Assembly: GCA_963786945.1 (NCBI GenBank)
Contig: CAWBAO010000001.1
Coordinates: forward strand, 248,001 to 312,000
DNA from: JADKCZ01 sp963786945
GTDB lineage: Bacteria > Myxococcota > Myxococcia > Myxococcales > Anaeromyxobacteraceae
Length of the DNA stretch: 64,000 nt
Reading direction: 5' to 3'
The translations under genes were made by a program, and so were the position numbers. Positions 9,379-18,683 of this stretch are shown here, one piece after another. The notes beneath the pieces were generated by a model. It was not told the origin of the DNA. It saw only the letters and a program-made list of their open reading frames with translations, and searched no databases. Position 1 is the first letter of the stretch. Every line of letters begins with the position of its first letter.

Positions 9379-10541
9379 ACGAGCCCATCGTCGAGGTCAC
9401 GCGCCGGGGCGCCGAGCGGCTGCAGAAGGGCCACCTCTGGATCTACCGCGGCGACGTGTCCAAGGCGCCGGGGGCCGTCGCCGGCGATGCGGTGGCGGTG
9501 GTGGACGGGCGGCGCCGCTTCCTCGCCAAGGCCTGGTGGTCGGAGAAGTCGCAGATCGCCCTGCGGGTGGTGACCCGCGAGGAGGAGGCGGTCGACGAGG
9601 CCTTCCTGGCGGGCCGGATCGCCTCGGCGCTGGAGCTGCGGCAGCGGGCCTTCCCCGGTGAGACCGCCTGGCGCCTGGTGCACGGCGAGGCCGACCTGCT
9701 GCCCGGGCTGGTGGCCGATCGGTACGGCGAGGTGGCGGTGCTGCAGACCCTGGTGCCGGCCACCGAGCGGCGCAAGGCCCTGCTGGCGGAGCTGGTGGCC
9801 TCGGCCACCGGCGTGACCTCGGTGGTGGAGCGGAACGACGTGCGGGTGCGGGAGCTGGAGGGGCTGGCGCAGGTGAAGGGGGTGCTGCGCGGCCCGCCGC
9901 CCGGGCCGCTCGAGTACCGCGAGGGCGAGGTGCGCCTGCGCATCGACGTCCTCACCGGGCAGAAGACCGGCGCCTTCCTGGACCAGCGCGAGAACCACGT
10001 CCGGGCCGGCGAGTACGCCCGCGGGCGCTGCCTCGACTGCTTCGCCTACGCCGGCGGCTTCGCGCTCCAGCTGGCGCGGCGCGGCGACCAGGTCACGGCG
10101 GTGGAGATGCAGCCGACCGCCTCGGCCCTGCTGCGCGCCAACGCCGAGCTGAACGGCACCCGCAACCTCGAGCTGGTGGAGCTGAACGCCTTCGACTACC
10201 TGCGCGACCGCGCCGAGGAGCCGCCCGCCTTCGACACCGTGGTGCTCGATCCGCCCGCCTTCGCCAAGAACAAGGAGGCGCTGCCGGCCGCCCGGCGCGG
10301 CTACAAGGAGATCAACCTGCGCGCCTTCCAGGTGCTGAAGCCCGGCGGCGTGCTGGTGACCGCCTCCTGCAGCTACCACCTGTCCGAGGCGCTGCTGGAG
10401 GAGCTGGTGCTGGAGGCGGCCCGCGACGCCGGGCGCGACGTGCAGGTGCTGGAGCGCCGCGGGGCCGGCCGCGACCACCCCGTGCTGCTGGGCGTCCCGG
10501 AGACCCGCTACCTCAAGGTGCTCTTCCTCCGCGTGGTTTGA
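9375..10541 (+). CDS. RlmI-type class I SAM-dependent rRNA (cytosine-C5) methyltransferase
   Basis: 388 residues from GTG 9375, which overlaps the previous TGA. The N-terminal PUA-like part (VEVTRRGAERLQKGHLWIYRGDV) is followed by the EEHD-like middle domain and a Rossmann methyltransferase with CLDCFAYAGGFALQL (SAM motif I), VLDPPAFAKNK (motif IV) and TASCSYH, where the catalytic Cys is expected. This matches the RlmI/YccW family that methylates 23S rRNA. The exact target base is inferred from E. coli RlmI. It is translationally coupled to the metallopeptidase, with no obvious functional link. Confidence 0.85.
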   Translation: MNEPIVEVTRRGAERLQKGHLWIYRGDVSKAPGAVAGDAVAVVDGRRRFLAKAWWSEKSQIALRVVTREEEAVDEAFLAGRIASALELRQRAFPGETAWRLVHGEADLLPGLVADRYGEVAVLQTLVPATERRKALLAELVASATGVTSVVERNDVRVRELEGLAQVKGVLRGPPPGPLEYREGEVRLRIDVLTGQKTGAFLDQRENHVRAGEYARGRCLDCFAYAGGFALQLARRGDQVTAVEMQPTASALLRANAELNGTRNLELVELNAFDYLRDRAEEPPAFDTVVLDPPAFAKNKEALPAARRGYKEINLRAFQVLKPGGVLVTASCSYHLSEALLEELVLEAARDAGRDVQVLERRGAGRDHPVLLGVPETRYLKVLFLRVV

Positions 10542-10577
10542 GGGCGCTACGATGGCTCTCCCCTCGTCCCCGGGAGC

Positions 10578-12731
10578 TTGACGGAGATGGCCATCCGGAG
10601 GAGCGACCTCGATGACCGGCAGCGGGCGGCGCTCGACGCCGCGCCGCTCCTCTCGCGGCTGGCGCCCGCCGATCGCGGCCTGCTGCTGGACCGCGTCGAG
10701 TACCTCCGGCTGGCGCCGGGGGTGCGCGTCCACGGGGACGCCGACGCCGGCCGCCACCTCGACCTGATCGCCGAGGGGCGGGCGGTGTGCCGGCGCGAGC
10801 AGCTGGCGGTCCGGCACCTCGGCCCGGGGGACCACTACGGCGAGCTGTCGCCCCTGGGCGAGCGCCACCTCGGGGAGCAGGTGACCAGCGAGGGGCCCCT
10901 GCTGGTGGCCCGCATCTCCACGGCCCTGTTCGACGAGCTGGAGCGGCAGGCGCCGTCGCTGGCGCTCCAGCTGGCGCTGGCCGCCGTCGACGGCCTGGGC
11001 CAGGAGCTGGCGCGGCTCTCCGGCGACCTCGCCACCGGGCTGCGAGGCCGCTCCGCGCCTCGCGCCCGCACCATCCGCGCCGCCGTGCTGGGCCACGTCC
11101 GCGAGGTGGCCACCGGGACGCGGCTGCGCGACATCCTCCCGGCCCGCCACGACGGGGCGCTGGTGGTGGCCGGCCTCCTCAACTCCCGGCCGGCCTCGCT
11201 GCACACCCCCGTGTACACCGACAGCGCCGTGGCCCCGCTCACCATGGCCCACTGGGAAGGCCGGCAGGTCTACGCCCAGTCGGTCGGCCTGCTGCTGCTC
11301 GAGGCGGCCCTGGCCGAGGCCCCGCAGCTGCGGGTCCGGATGGGACCGTCGCGGGGGGTGATCCAGGTGGTGCAGGTGGAGGGGTCCCCGGGCGGCGTGC
11401 CCCCCGACCTGGCGGCGCGCCTCCACGCCGCCATGGCCTCGCTCGCCGCCGCCGACGCGCCGTTCCGGGTCGAGTACTGGGCCACCGACGAGGCCCGCGC
11501 CTGGTTCGCCGAGCGCGGCTGGACCGACGCCGCCGAGCTGCTGCGGCTGCGGCGCCCGTCGACCGTCCGGCTGGTCTCCTGCGGGAGGTGCTACGCGCTC
11601 TTCATGGGCCCGCTGGTGCCGTCCACCGGCCTGCTCACCGGCTTCACGCTGGAGCCGCACCCGGACGGGCTGGCCCTGGGGCTGGGCCCGGAGGATCCGC
11701 GCGGCCGCGGCCCCCACCTGGCGCCGGCCGACCGGCCCGACCGCGACGGCGGCATGGTGCGGGAGCACCAGCGCTGGCTGCGGTCGATGGAGCTGCAGAG
11801 CGTCGGCGCCTTCTCCGAGCGGTGCATCGACGGTCGCGTCTCGCAGATCATCCGGGTCGCCGAGGGGTTCCACGAGAAGCAGATCGGCCGCATGGCCGAC
11901 CACATCGCCGCGGCGCGGGAGCGGGTCCGCGTCATCTCCATCGCCGGCCCGTCCTCCTCCGGCAAGTCCACCTTCATCAAGCGGCTCACCGTCCAGCTCC
12001 AGATCGACGGCGTCAACCCGGTGGCGCTGTCGCTCGACGACTACTACGTCGAGCGGGAGAAGAACCCGCGCGATCGGCGCGGGGAGTGGGACTTCGAGGC
12101 GCTGGAGGCGCTCGATCTGGAGCTGCTCCAGGACCACGTCCGCCGGCTGCTGGCGGGGGAGACCATCCGCACCGCCACCTACGACTTCAAGACCGGCCAC
12201 TCCCACCCGGCCGGCGGCCCCGAGCTGCAGCTGCGCTCCGGCGACCTGCTGATGCTGGAAGGCATCCACGGGCTCAACCCCCGGCTGCTCGACGGCATCC
12301 CGCGTCCCGGCGAGCACTTCCGCATCTTCGTCCACCCGGCCACCACCCTCCCCTTCGACCGGCTGACGCGGGTGAGCGCCACCGACCTGCGGCTGCTCCG
12401 CCGCATCGTCCGCGATCGCCACCAGCGCGGATACCGCGCCGCCGACAACATCGCCCGCTGGCCGTCGGTGCAGGCCGGCGAGCGCGAGCACATCTTCCCG
12501 TTCCAGGCCGAGGCCGACCTGGTCTTCGACTCGTCGCTGGTCTACGAGCCGGCGGTGCTCAAGATCTACGCCGAGCGCTACCTGCTGGAGGTGCCGCCGG
12601 ACCACGCCGCCTACCCGACCGCCCACCGGCTGCGCCACCTGGTGGAGCGGTTCGTCTCCATCCACCCCGACCACGTCCCCCCCACCTCGCTGCTGCGCGA
12701 GTTCATCGGCGGCAGCGGCTTCGAGTACTAG
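10578..12731 (+). CDS. cNMP-binding domain fused to ThrRS-like and uridine/nucleoside kinase domains
   Basis: About 717 residues. Residues 20-150 resemble a cyclic-nucleotide-binding domain (LRLAPGVRVHGDADAGRHLDLIAEG..., GDHYGELSPLGE). Residues 160-390 match the TGS plus threonyl-tRNA-synthetase second-domain module found in some bacterial nucleoside kinases (ALVVAGLLNSRPASL, SCGRCYALFMGPLVPSTG). Residues 450-690 are a P-loop uridine-kinase/PRK domain: GPSSSGKST with K463, then LDDYYVER, YDFKTG and LEGIHGLN. The start is TTG 10578 (after GGGAG) or ATG 10587. The histidine kinase begins 8 bases after the stop, so the pair is an operon. It probably phosphorylates a nucleoside under nucleotide control; substrate unproven. 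Confidence 0.8.
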   Translation: MTEMAIRRSDLDDRQRAALDAAPLLSRLAPADRGLLLDRVEYLRLAPGVRVHGDADAGRHLDLIAEGRAVCRREQLAVRHLGPGDHYGELSPLGERHLGEQVTSEGPLLVARISTALFDELERQAPSLALQLALAAVDGLGQELARLSGDLATGLRGRSAPRARTIRAAVLGHVREVATGTRLRDILPARHDGALVVAGLLNSRPASLHTPVYTDSAVAPLTMAHWEGRQVYAQSVGLLLLEAALAEAPQLRVRMGPSRGVIQVVQVEGSPGGVPPDLAARLHAAMASLAAADAPFRVEYWATDEARAWFAERGWTDAAELLRLRRPSTVRLVSCGRCYALFMGPLVPSTGLLTGFTLEPHPDGLALGLGPEDPRGRGPHLAPADRPDRDGGMVREHQRWLRSMELQSVGAFSERCIDGRVSQIIRVAEGFHEKQIGRMADHIAAARERVRVISIAGPSSSGKSTFIKRLTVQLQIDGVNPVALSLDDYYVEREKNPRDRRGEWDFEALEALDLELLQDHVRRLLAGETIRTATYDFKTGHSHPAGGPELQLRSGDLLMLEGIHGLNPRLLDGIPRPGEHFRIFVHPATTLPFDRLTRVSATDLRLLRRIVRDRHQRGYRAADNIARWPSVQAGEREHIFPFQAEADLVFDSSLVYEPAVLKIYAERYLLEVPPDHAAYPTAHRLRHLVERFVSIHPDHVPPTSLLREFIGGSGFEY

Positions 12732-12739
12732 GACCCCCG

Positions 12740-14396
12740 ATGCGCCTCTTCCGCAAGCGAGCCGGCGAGGGCGCCACCGAGCGGCGCCTGCGCGCGCTGG
12801 TGGGGCAGGCCCCCAGCATCTTCTTCGTGCTCGACCTCGACGGGCGGGTGGTGATGGCGGAGGGGCGGCTGCTGCGGGCGCTGGGGCGCCGCGCCGCGCC
12901 GGGCGTGGGGCGCACCATCGACGACCTCTTCCCCGACGCCGCCTGGGTGAGGGAGGCGGTGCAGCGCGCCCGGAGCGGGCGGATCGCCACCGCCCGCGGA
13001 CCGCTGGGCGATCGCTACTACGAGGCCCGCCTCGCGCCGGTCCGCGACGACAAGGGGCAGCTGCTCGAGCTGGTGGGGCTGGCCTCGGACACCACCGAGC
13101 TGCACGAGGCGGAGGAGCGGCTGCGGCGGCAGGCCTTCCGGCTGGAGGCGCAGGCCGAGGCCTCGCGCGCCTTCGCCAGCGGCCTCGACGAGCAGGCCAC
13201 CCTGGACACGGTGGCGCGGCGCCTCTCCGAGCTGATCGGTGACGGGGCGCTCATCCGGCTGGTCTCTCCCGACGGCGGCTGGCTGGTCCCGGCGGCCCTC
13301 CACCACCCGAATCCGGCCCGGGCGGCCCTGCGCCGGGAGGTGCTCCAGGCGGCGCCGCAGCGGGTCGGCGAGGGGATCACCGCCCGGGTGCTGGCCACCG
13401 GCGAGACCCTGCGCATCCCCGAGCTGACCCGGGGCTTCGTCCGCGCCAACATGAAGCCGGAGTACTGGCCCTACCTCGACGGCGCCACCTCGATGCTGAT
13501 CGCCCCGCTGGCCCGGCGCGGCCAGGTCATCGGCCACCTCACCCTCACCCGCGACCTGGGCGGCCCGGGCTACACCCGCGAGGACGAGACGCTGCTCGAC
13601 GACCTGGCCCACCGCGCCGCCCAGGCCATCGAGAACTCCCGGCTCTACGGCCAGGCGCAGGCCGCGGTGGTGGCGCGCGACGAGTTCCTCTCCATCGCCT
13701 CCCACGAGCTGCGCACGCCGCTCACCTCGCTGCGGCTGGCGCTGGAGAACCTGCGGCGGATGATGGTCCGCGAGGGGGCGGTGGGCGCGGCCGGCGGCTC
13801 CATCGACCGGGTGCTGACGGCCTCGGAGCGGGCCGGCCAGCGGCTGGAGAAGCTGGTGGAGGCGCTCCTCGACGTGTCGCGCATCCACATGGGCCGGCTC
13901 GAGCTGGACGTCGCCGAGGTGGAGCTGGGGGCGGTGGTGGCCGAGGCCGCCGCGGCCCTGGCCGACGAGCTGGCGCAGGCCGGCTCCCCGCTCGACATCC
14001 GCGGCGAGCCGGTGGTGGGGCGATGGGACCCGCTGCGGGTGGGCCAGGTGGTGGTCAACCTGCTGGCCAACGCCGCCAAGTACGGCGGCGGCAAGCCGGT
14101 GGAGATCCGCTACGGCGCCCAGGGGGACCGCGCCTTCCTGCAGGTCCGCGACCACGGCATCGGGGTGGCCGAGGCCGACCAGCGTCACATCTTCGAGCGC
14201 TTCGAGCGGGCGGTGTCGAGCCAGAACTACGGTGGCCTGGGGCTGGGGCTCTACATCGTGAAGCGGATCGTCGAGGCCCACGGCGGGACCATCCGGGTGG
14301 AGAGCGCACCGGGCAGCGGGGCCGCGCTTCCTGCTCGACCTCCCGCGCCAGCCGGTGGTGATGATGCCGCCGCCGGAGCCGCTGGACCCGGACTGA
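12740..14396 (+). CDS. Soluble PAS-GAF sensor histidine kinase, one frameshift near the 3' end
   Basis: About 551 residues after correction. Domain order is a PAS-like segment (25-120), a GAF domain (about 140-310), HisKA with phospho-acceptor H322 in SHELRTPLTSL, and HATPase_c with the N box (NLLANAAKYGG), DHGIGV and GGLGLGLYIVKRI. No membrane helix is evident, so it is cytoplasmic. After ESAPGSG the frame runs into a nonsense tail. Removing one G from the GGGG run near 14318-14321 restores the usual ending PRFLLDLPRQP and a stop at 14394-14396. No response regulator lies next to it; its only operon partner is the nucleoside kinase fusion. Confidence 0.85.
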
Positions 14397-14475
14397 GCCG
14401 GGCCCCGGGGCCGAGCGGACCCGGCGCTCGACCCCGCGAGCCCCGTCCGCTACAAGTCGGGGACCGGAGGCCCAC

Positions 14476-15885
14476 GTGATCTCCACGCTCATCCTGCTCC
14501 TCGCCGCGGCGCCGTCGGCGGCGCCGGCCGATCCACCCGCCTGGCTGCTGGACGCCACGCTGGCCGACGGGCAGGCGGCGGCGCGGCTCGCCGAGCTCAC
14601 CGACACCATCGGCCCGCGGCTCACCGGGTCGCCCGGGGCCGACGCCGCGGTGGCGTGGGCGCTGCGCGGCTTCCGGATCGACGGGCTCCGGGCCTGGACC
14701 GAGCCGGTGACGGTGCCGGCCTGGCGCCGCGGCGAGGAGCGGGGCGAGCTGCTGGCCGGGGGCCCGGTGACGAGGCCGCAGGCGCTGGCGGTCACGGCGC
14801 TGGGCAACAGCCCGGGGACGCCCGCCGGTGGGCTGGCCGCCGAGGTGGTCGAGGCCAGGTCGATCGAGGAGCTGCAGGCGCTGGGCGAGGCCGTGCGCGG
14901 CCGGTGGGTCCTCTTCAACCACGCCATGGGGGCGGGGGCCGGGTACGGCGACACCTCGGTGCTCCGCGTCCGCGGTCCGGCCGCCGCGGCCCGCCTCGGC
15001 GCGGCCGGTGCCCTGGTCCGCTCGCTGGCCACCGCCTCGCTGCGCGACCCGCACACCGGGATGACCAGCTGGCAGGGCGCCCCGGCGCCCATCCCGGCCG
15101 CGGCCATCTCGGTGGAGGACGCCGAGCTGCTGCACCGGCTGCTGGCGCGCGGCCGCGTCCGGGTGCGGCTGAGCCTGGGCTGCGGCTTCGCCTCGCCGCC
15201 CACCGTCGCCTCGGCCAACGTGGTGGCGGAGCTCCGGGGCCGGGAGCGGCCGGAGCAGGTGGTGGTGATCGGGGCCCACCTCGACTCCTGGGACCTCGGC
15301 ACCGGCGCCATCGACGACGGCGCGGGGGTGGTGATGGTGATGGAGGCGATGCGCCAGCTGGCCCGCCTGCCGGAGGCGCCGCGCCGCACCGTCCGGGCGG
15401 TCCTGTTCATGAACGAGGAGAACGGGCTGGATGGTGGCCTCGGCTACGCCCATCGCCACGCCGCCGAGCTTCCCGGCCACGTGGCGGCCCTCGAGGCCGA
15501 CAGCGGCGCGGGCCGGCCCCTGGGGTTCGCTGTCACCGCGGGTGAAGGTGGCCTGGCCCTGGCGACGCGGCTGGCGGCGCCGCTCGCCGCGCTCGGCGCC
15601 GCCCGGGTGAGCGCGGGGGGCGGCGGCTCGGACCTCGAGCCGCTGCGGGCCGCCGGGGTGCCGGTGCTCGGCCTTTCCCAGGAGACCTCCCGCTACTTCG
15701 ACTGGCACCACTCGGCCGCCGACACCTTCGACAAGGTGGTCCCGGCGGAGCTGGCCGCCTCGACGGCGGCCGTGGCGGTGATGGCGTGGCAGCTGGCCGA
15801 GGCGCCCGGGACGCTGGCCCGCGTGCCACCGCCGCCGGTGCCGACGTCGGCCCCGGCCCCGGCCCCGGGGGCCGCCAGCCGGTAG
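14476..15885 (+). CDS. Exported M28-family zinc aminopeptidase/carboxypeptidase Q-like
   Basis: 469 residues from GTG 14476 with an N-terminal signal peptide (ISTLILLLAAAPSAAPA). The M28 di-zinc ligands are recognisable: GAHLDSWDLGTGAIDDGAG (His and bridging Asp), MNEENG (catalytic Glu then Glu ligand), EADSGAG (Asp) and DWHHSAADTFDKV (His). A protease-associated insert lies at about residues 100-230. The closest architecture is the carboxypeptidase Q / plasma glutamate carboxypeptidase type. The C-terminal tail is Pro/Ala-rich. Likely a periplasmic or secreted exopeptidase for nutrition. It converges on epmA with only 26 bases between stops. Confidence 0.88.
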   Translation: MISTLILLLAAAPSAAPADPPAWLLDATLADGQAAARLAELTDTIGPRLTGSPGADAAVAWALRGFRIDGLRAWTEPVTVPAWRRGEERGELLAGGPVTRPQALAVTALGNSPGTPAGGLAAEVVEARSIEELQALGEAVRGRWVLFNHAMGAGAGYGDTSVLRVRGPAAAARLGAAGALVRSLATASLRDPHTGMTSWQGAPAPIPAAAISVEDAELLHRLLARGRVRVRLSLGCGFASPPTVASANVVAELRGRERPEQVVVIGAHLDSWDLGTGAIDDGAGVVMVMEAMRQLARLPEAPRRTVRAVLFMNEENGLDGGLGYAHRHAAELPGHVAALEADSGAGRPLGFAVTAGEGGLALATRLAAPLAALGAARVSAGGGGSDLEPLRAAGVPVLGLSQETSRYFDWHHSAADTFDKVVPAELAASTAAVAVMAWQLAEAPGTLARVPPPPVPTSAPAPAPGAASR

Positions 15886-15911
15886 CGGCGCCGCCCCCGG
15901 TCCGTCGCGGC

Positions 15912-16937
15912 TCAGGGGCCGAGGAAGCCGGCGGCCGGGAAGAGCAGGACCTCGGCGATGGAGGAGGCGCCGGTGAGCAGCATCAGCAGCCGGTCGAAGC
16001 CGACCGCCACGCCGCCGGCGTCGGGCATCCGCCCCAGCGCCGCCAGGAAGGGCTCGTCGAGCGGGAGCGCGGGGCGCCCCAGCCGGCGGCGCAGGGCCTG
16101 CTCCTCGAGGAGCCGGGCGCGCTGCTCGACGGGGTCATTGAGCTCGGTGAAGCCGTTGGCCAGCTCCAGCCCGCCGGCGTAGAGCTCGAAGCGCTCGGCC
16201 CAGCGCGGGTCGTCGGCCTTCAGCCTGGAGAGGGCGGCCATGGAGGCCGGCCAGTCGACGAGGAAGGTGGGGCGGTCGGCGCCCAGCCTCGGCTCCACCG
16301 CGGTGAGCATGAGGCGGAAGAAGGCGTCCTCGAAGGGCTCGCCGTCGGGGCCGGCCTCGTGCCCCGCGGCGCGGGCCGCGGCCCGGAGCCGGTCGCCCTC
16401 GCCCCGGCAGGCGGCCAGGTCGACGGAGGCGTGGCGGGCGAAGGCCTCCTGCACCGTGAGCCGCTCGAACGGGGCCGCCAGGTCGAGGCGCCGGCCCTGC
16501 CGCTCGACGTGGCTCTCCCCCGCCGGATCCAGGGCCCGCGCCGCCGCCTCGATGAGCCGCTCCAGGTCGGCCATGATGCCCCGGTAGTCGGTCCCGGCCC
16601 GGTAGAACTCGAGCATGGTGAACTCGGGGTTGTGGGTGGCGGAGAGCTCGCCGTCGCGGAAGACGCGGGAGAGCTGGAAGATGCGCCCGAAGCCCTCGGC
16701 CAGCAGCCGCTTCATGGCGTACTCGGGGCTGGTGATGAGCCAGAGCCGGCGCGTCCCTCCTCCCTGCTCCGGGTGGAACGCCGCCTCGAAGGGAGCCAGG
16801 TGGGGTTCCATGCCGGGGGCCGGCACCAGCGTGGGGGTCTCCACCTCCTCGTAGCCGAGGGCGCCCAGCACGCGGCGGGTCTCGGCGGCCAGCCGGGCGC
16901 GGGCGCGGGCCGACTCACGGCGATGGAGCGCGGTCAC
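15912..16937 (-). CDS. epmA: Elongation factor P--(R)-beta-lysine ligase
   Basis: 341 residues, a stand-alone class II lysyl-tRNA-synthetase catalytic core with no anticodon-binding domain. This is the hallmark of EpmA (GenX/PoxA), which attaches beta-lysine to a conserved lysine of elongation factor P. Motif 2 is FRDGELSATHNPEFTMLEFY and motif 3 is GGVAVGFDRLLMLLTG. The length fits the family. The partners EpmB and EF-P are not in the window. The gene is divergent from the lipoprotein gene across 80 bases. Confidence 0.92.
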   Translation of the reverse strand: MTALHRRESARARARLAAETRRVLGALGYEEVETPTLVPAPGMEPHLAPFEAAFHPEQGGGTRRLWLITSPEYAMKRLLAEGFGRIFQLSRVFRDGELSATHNPEFTMLEFYRAGTDYRGIMADLERLIEAAARALDPAGESHVERQGRRLDLAAPFERLTVQEAFARHASVDLAACRGEGDRLRAAARAAGHEAGPDGEPFEDAFFRLMLTAVEPRLGADRPTFLVDWPASMAALSRLKADDPRWAERFELYAGGLELANGFTELNDPVEQRARLLEEQALRRRLGRPALPLDEPFLAALGRMPDAGGVAVGFDRLLMLLTGASSIAEVLLFPAAGFLGP

Positions 16938-17017
16938 GGCGCGGAGTCTAGCCGCTCGGGTGCCGGTTCACGAGGCGCCCCGTCGACCGGGGCGGTGGCG
17001 GTGTAGCATGCGGAACC

Positions 17018-18613
17018 GTGAGAGCCCTGCTCGCCTGCCTGCTGCTGCTCGCCGCCTGCGCCCACGCCCCGGCGCCCGCCCACCCGGACCCGGCCTCGGC
17101 GCCGGCCGCGCCCACGGCGGCGGCCCCCGCACCGGGTCCCGCGCCGGGGCCGGGCCCCGTGGACCGCTTCGACCCGGTCCGGGCCGACGCCGAGGCGCTC
17201 CTCGCGGCGCAGGGCGAGGCCGCCTGGCGCGGCTGGACCAGCAGCGAGCCCGCCGACCGGGCCGCCATCTGGAAGGGGCGGGAGGGCCTGCTCGATCCAG
17301 CCCTGCTCCCACGGCTCGCCGAGGCCATCTCCAGCGCCCCGGCGCCCGAGCGGGGCCGGCTGGAGCGGCTCCGCGCCTTCGTGCTGGGCGAGCAGCTGGC
17401 CCGCGCCGCGGCCGAGCCGACGCGCGCCCTCGCCGCCGCGCGCTCCGCCGCCAGCTTCGCCTGGGAGAAGCGGACCATCCCGGTGCGGCAGCTCCAGCCG
17501 CTGCTGGCCGGCGAGCCCGAGGCGCCGCGCCGCAAGGCCGCCGCCGAGGCGTGGCGCGCCTCGGTCCTCAAGCTCGAGAAGCTGGCCTCGGCCCGGGACG
17601 CGGCGCTGCTCCGCGCCGGGGCCGAGCGCGGCTTCACCGGCTCCCTGGCGCTGGCCGGCGCGCTCCGCCTCGACGACCCGGACCGGCTGGCGGCGCTGGC
17701 CGAGGCCACGCTGGCCGCGGGTGACGCCGCCTGGCCGGCGACGCTCGATGGCCTGGCCCGCCTCGAGCTGGGCTCCACCGCCGCCCGCCTCCGCGAGTAC
17801 GATCTCCCCCGCCTCTTCCGCACCACCGCCGAGCCGGGGGTCTTCCCGGCCGAGCGGCTGGTGCCCGACCTGGTGGCCCTGCTGGCCGGCCTCGGCCTCG
17901 ACCTCTCGGCGGGCGGGCGGCTCACCGTCGACGCGGCGCCGCGCCCCGGCAAGATCCCGCGGCCGCTGGCGGTGCCGGTGGCGGTGCCGGACCAGGTCCG
18001 GCTCGCGCTGACGCCGCTGGCCGGCCTCGACGCCGCCCGCGCCGCCCTCCACGAGGTGGGGGTCGCCCTCTCGCTCGCCCACGTCACCCCGTCCGCACCC
18101 TTCGAGGACCGGCGCCTCCCGCCGGCCTGGCTCAGCGAGGCCTGGGGCCTCCTCTTCGAGGAGATCGCCGCGGACCCGGCCTGGCTGCGCGCCCGGGGGC
18201 TCGCCGCGGAGCCGGCCGGGCGCGAGGCGCGCGTCGCCGCGGCCCGGCGGACCCACGCCACCCGGGTCGCCGCGGCCCAGGTGCTGATCGAGGTGGCCCG
18301 GGCCCGGGATCCGGCCGGCGCCGCCGCCCGCTGGGCCGCGCTCGGCCCTCGCGCGCTCGGCCACCCGCTGGAGCGCGGTGAGCCGCCCCCGTGGCGCCTG
18401 GAGCCGGATCCGCTGCTGCGGGCCGCGGACGCGCTGCGCGCCGCCGTGCTGGCCGGCCAGCTCTCCGCGTCGCTGTCGGCCCTGGCCGGCGACGGGCCGT
18501 GGTGGCGCTCGCCGGCGGCCGGCGACTGGCTGCGCCGGGCCTGGGCCGGCGGCGGCGGGTGGAGTCCCGGCCCGCCCGCCCCCCCGGCCACCGCACCTGG
18601 GCGCGGTGGCTGA
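17018..18613 (+). CDS. Lipoprotein resembling an inactivated M3-like metallopeptidase
   Basis: 531 residues from GTG 17018. The lipobox LLAAC gives lipidation at C14, followed by a long Ala/Pro linker (15-50), so it is membrane-anchored. The rest is helical. H345-E346-V-G-V349 followed by SEAWGLLFEE with E374 has the spacing of an M3-type HExxH...E site, but Val replaces the second zinc His. It resembles the HELGH protein at 7277-9378 in this region. It may be a pseudo-peptidase with a binding or scaffolding role. The family match was made by eye on motif spacing, so function is unassigned. A TAGCAT element lies 14 bases upstream of the start. Confidence 0.7.
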   Translation: MRALLACLLLLAACAHAPAPAHPDPASAPAAPTAAAPAPGPAPGPGPVDRFDPVRADAEALLAAQGEAAWRGWTSSEPADRAAIWKGREGLLDPALLPRLAEAISSAPAPERGRLERLRAFVLGEQLARAAAEPTRALAAARSAASFAWEKRTIPVRQLQPLLAGEPEAPRRKAAAEAWRASVLKLEKLASARDAALLRAGAERGFTGSLALAGALRLDDPDRLAALAEATLAAGDAAWPATLDGLARLELGSTAARLREYDLPRLFRTTAEPGVFPAERLVPDLVALLAGLGLDLSAGGRLTVDAAPRPGKIPRPLAVPVAVPDQVRLALTPLAGLDAARAALHEVGVALSLAHVTPSAPFEDRRLPPAWLSEAWGLLFEEIAADPAWLRARGLAAEPAGREARVAAARRTHATRVAAAQVLIEVARARDPAGAAARWAALGPRALGHPLERGEPPPWRLEPDPLLRAADALRAAVLAGQLSASLSALAGDGPWWRSPAAGDWLRRAWAGGGGWSPGPPAPPATAPGRGG

Positions 18614-18683
18614 GGGGCCCCGGAGCGTCCCGGGGACCTGGCACGTGGTCTACGCGGTCGCTTCACGGTAGCATCCGGCCATC

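Noticed and set aside
9162..12674. A 1170-codon open frame on the minus strand, with others of 642 codons (1375-3303) and 703 codons (48641-50752)
   Set aside because: They lie opposite well-supported genes and have compositions rich in His, Gln, Arg and Gly with no family motifs. Long antisense open frames are expected at this GC content.
18615..18637. CCCCGG/CCGGGG hairpin after the lipoprotein gene as a terminator
   Set aside because: Only a 6-bp stem with no T-run; such repeats are common by chance at this base composition.
18639..18655. TGGCAC upstream of the Ser/Thr kinase as a sigma-54 promoter
   Set aside because: The -24 half matches, but the expected TTGC -12 half is absent at the required spacing.
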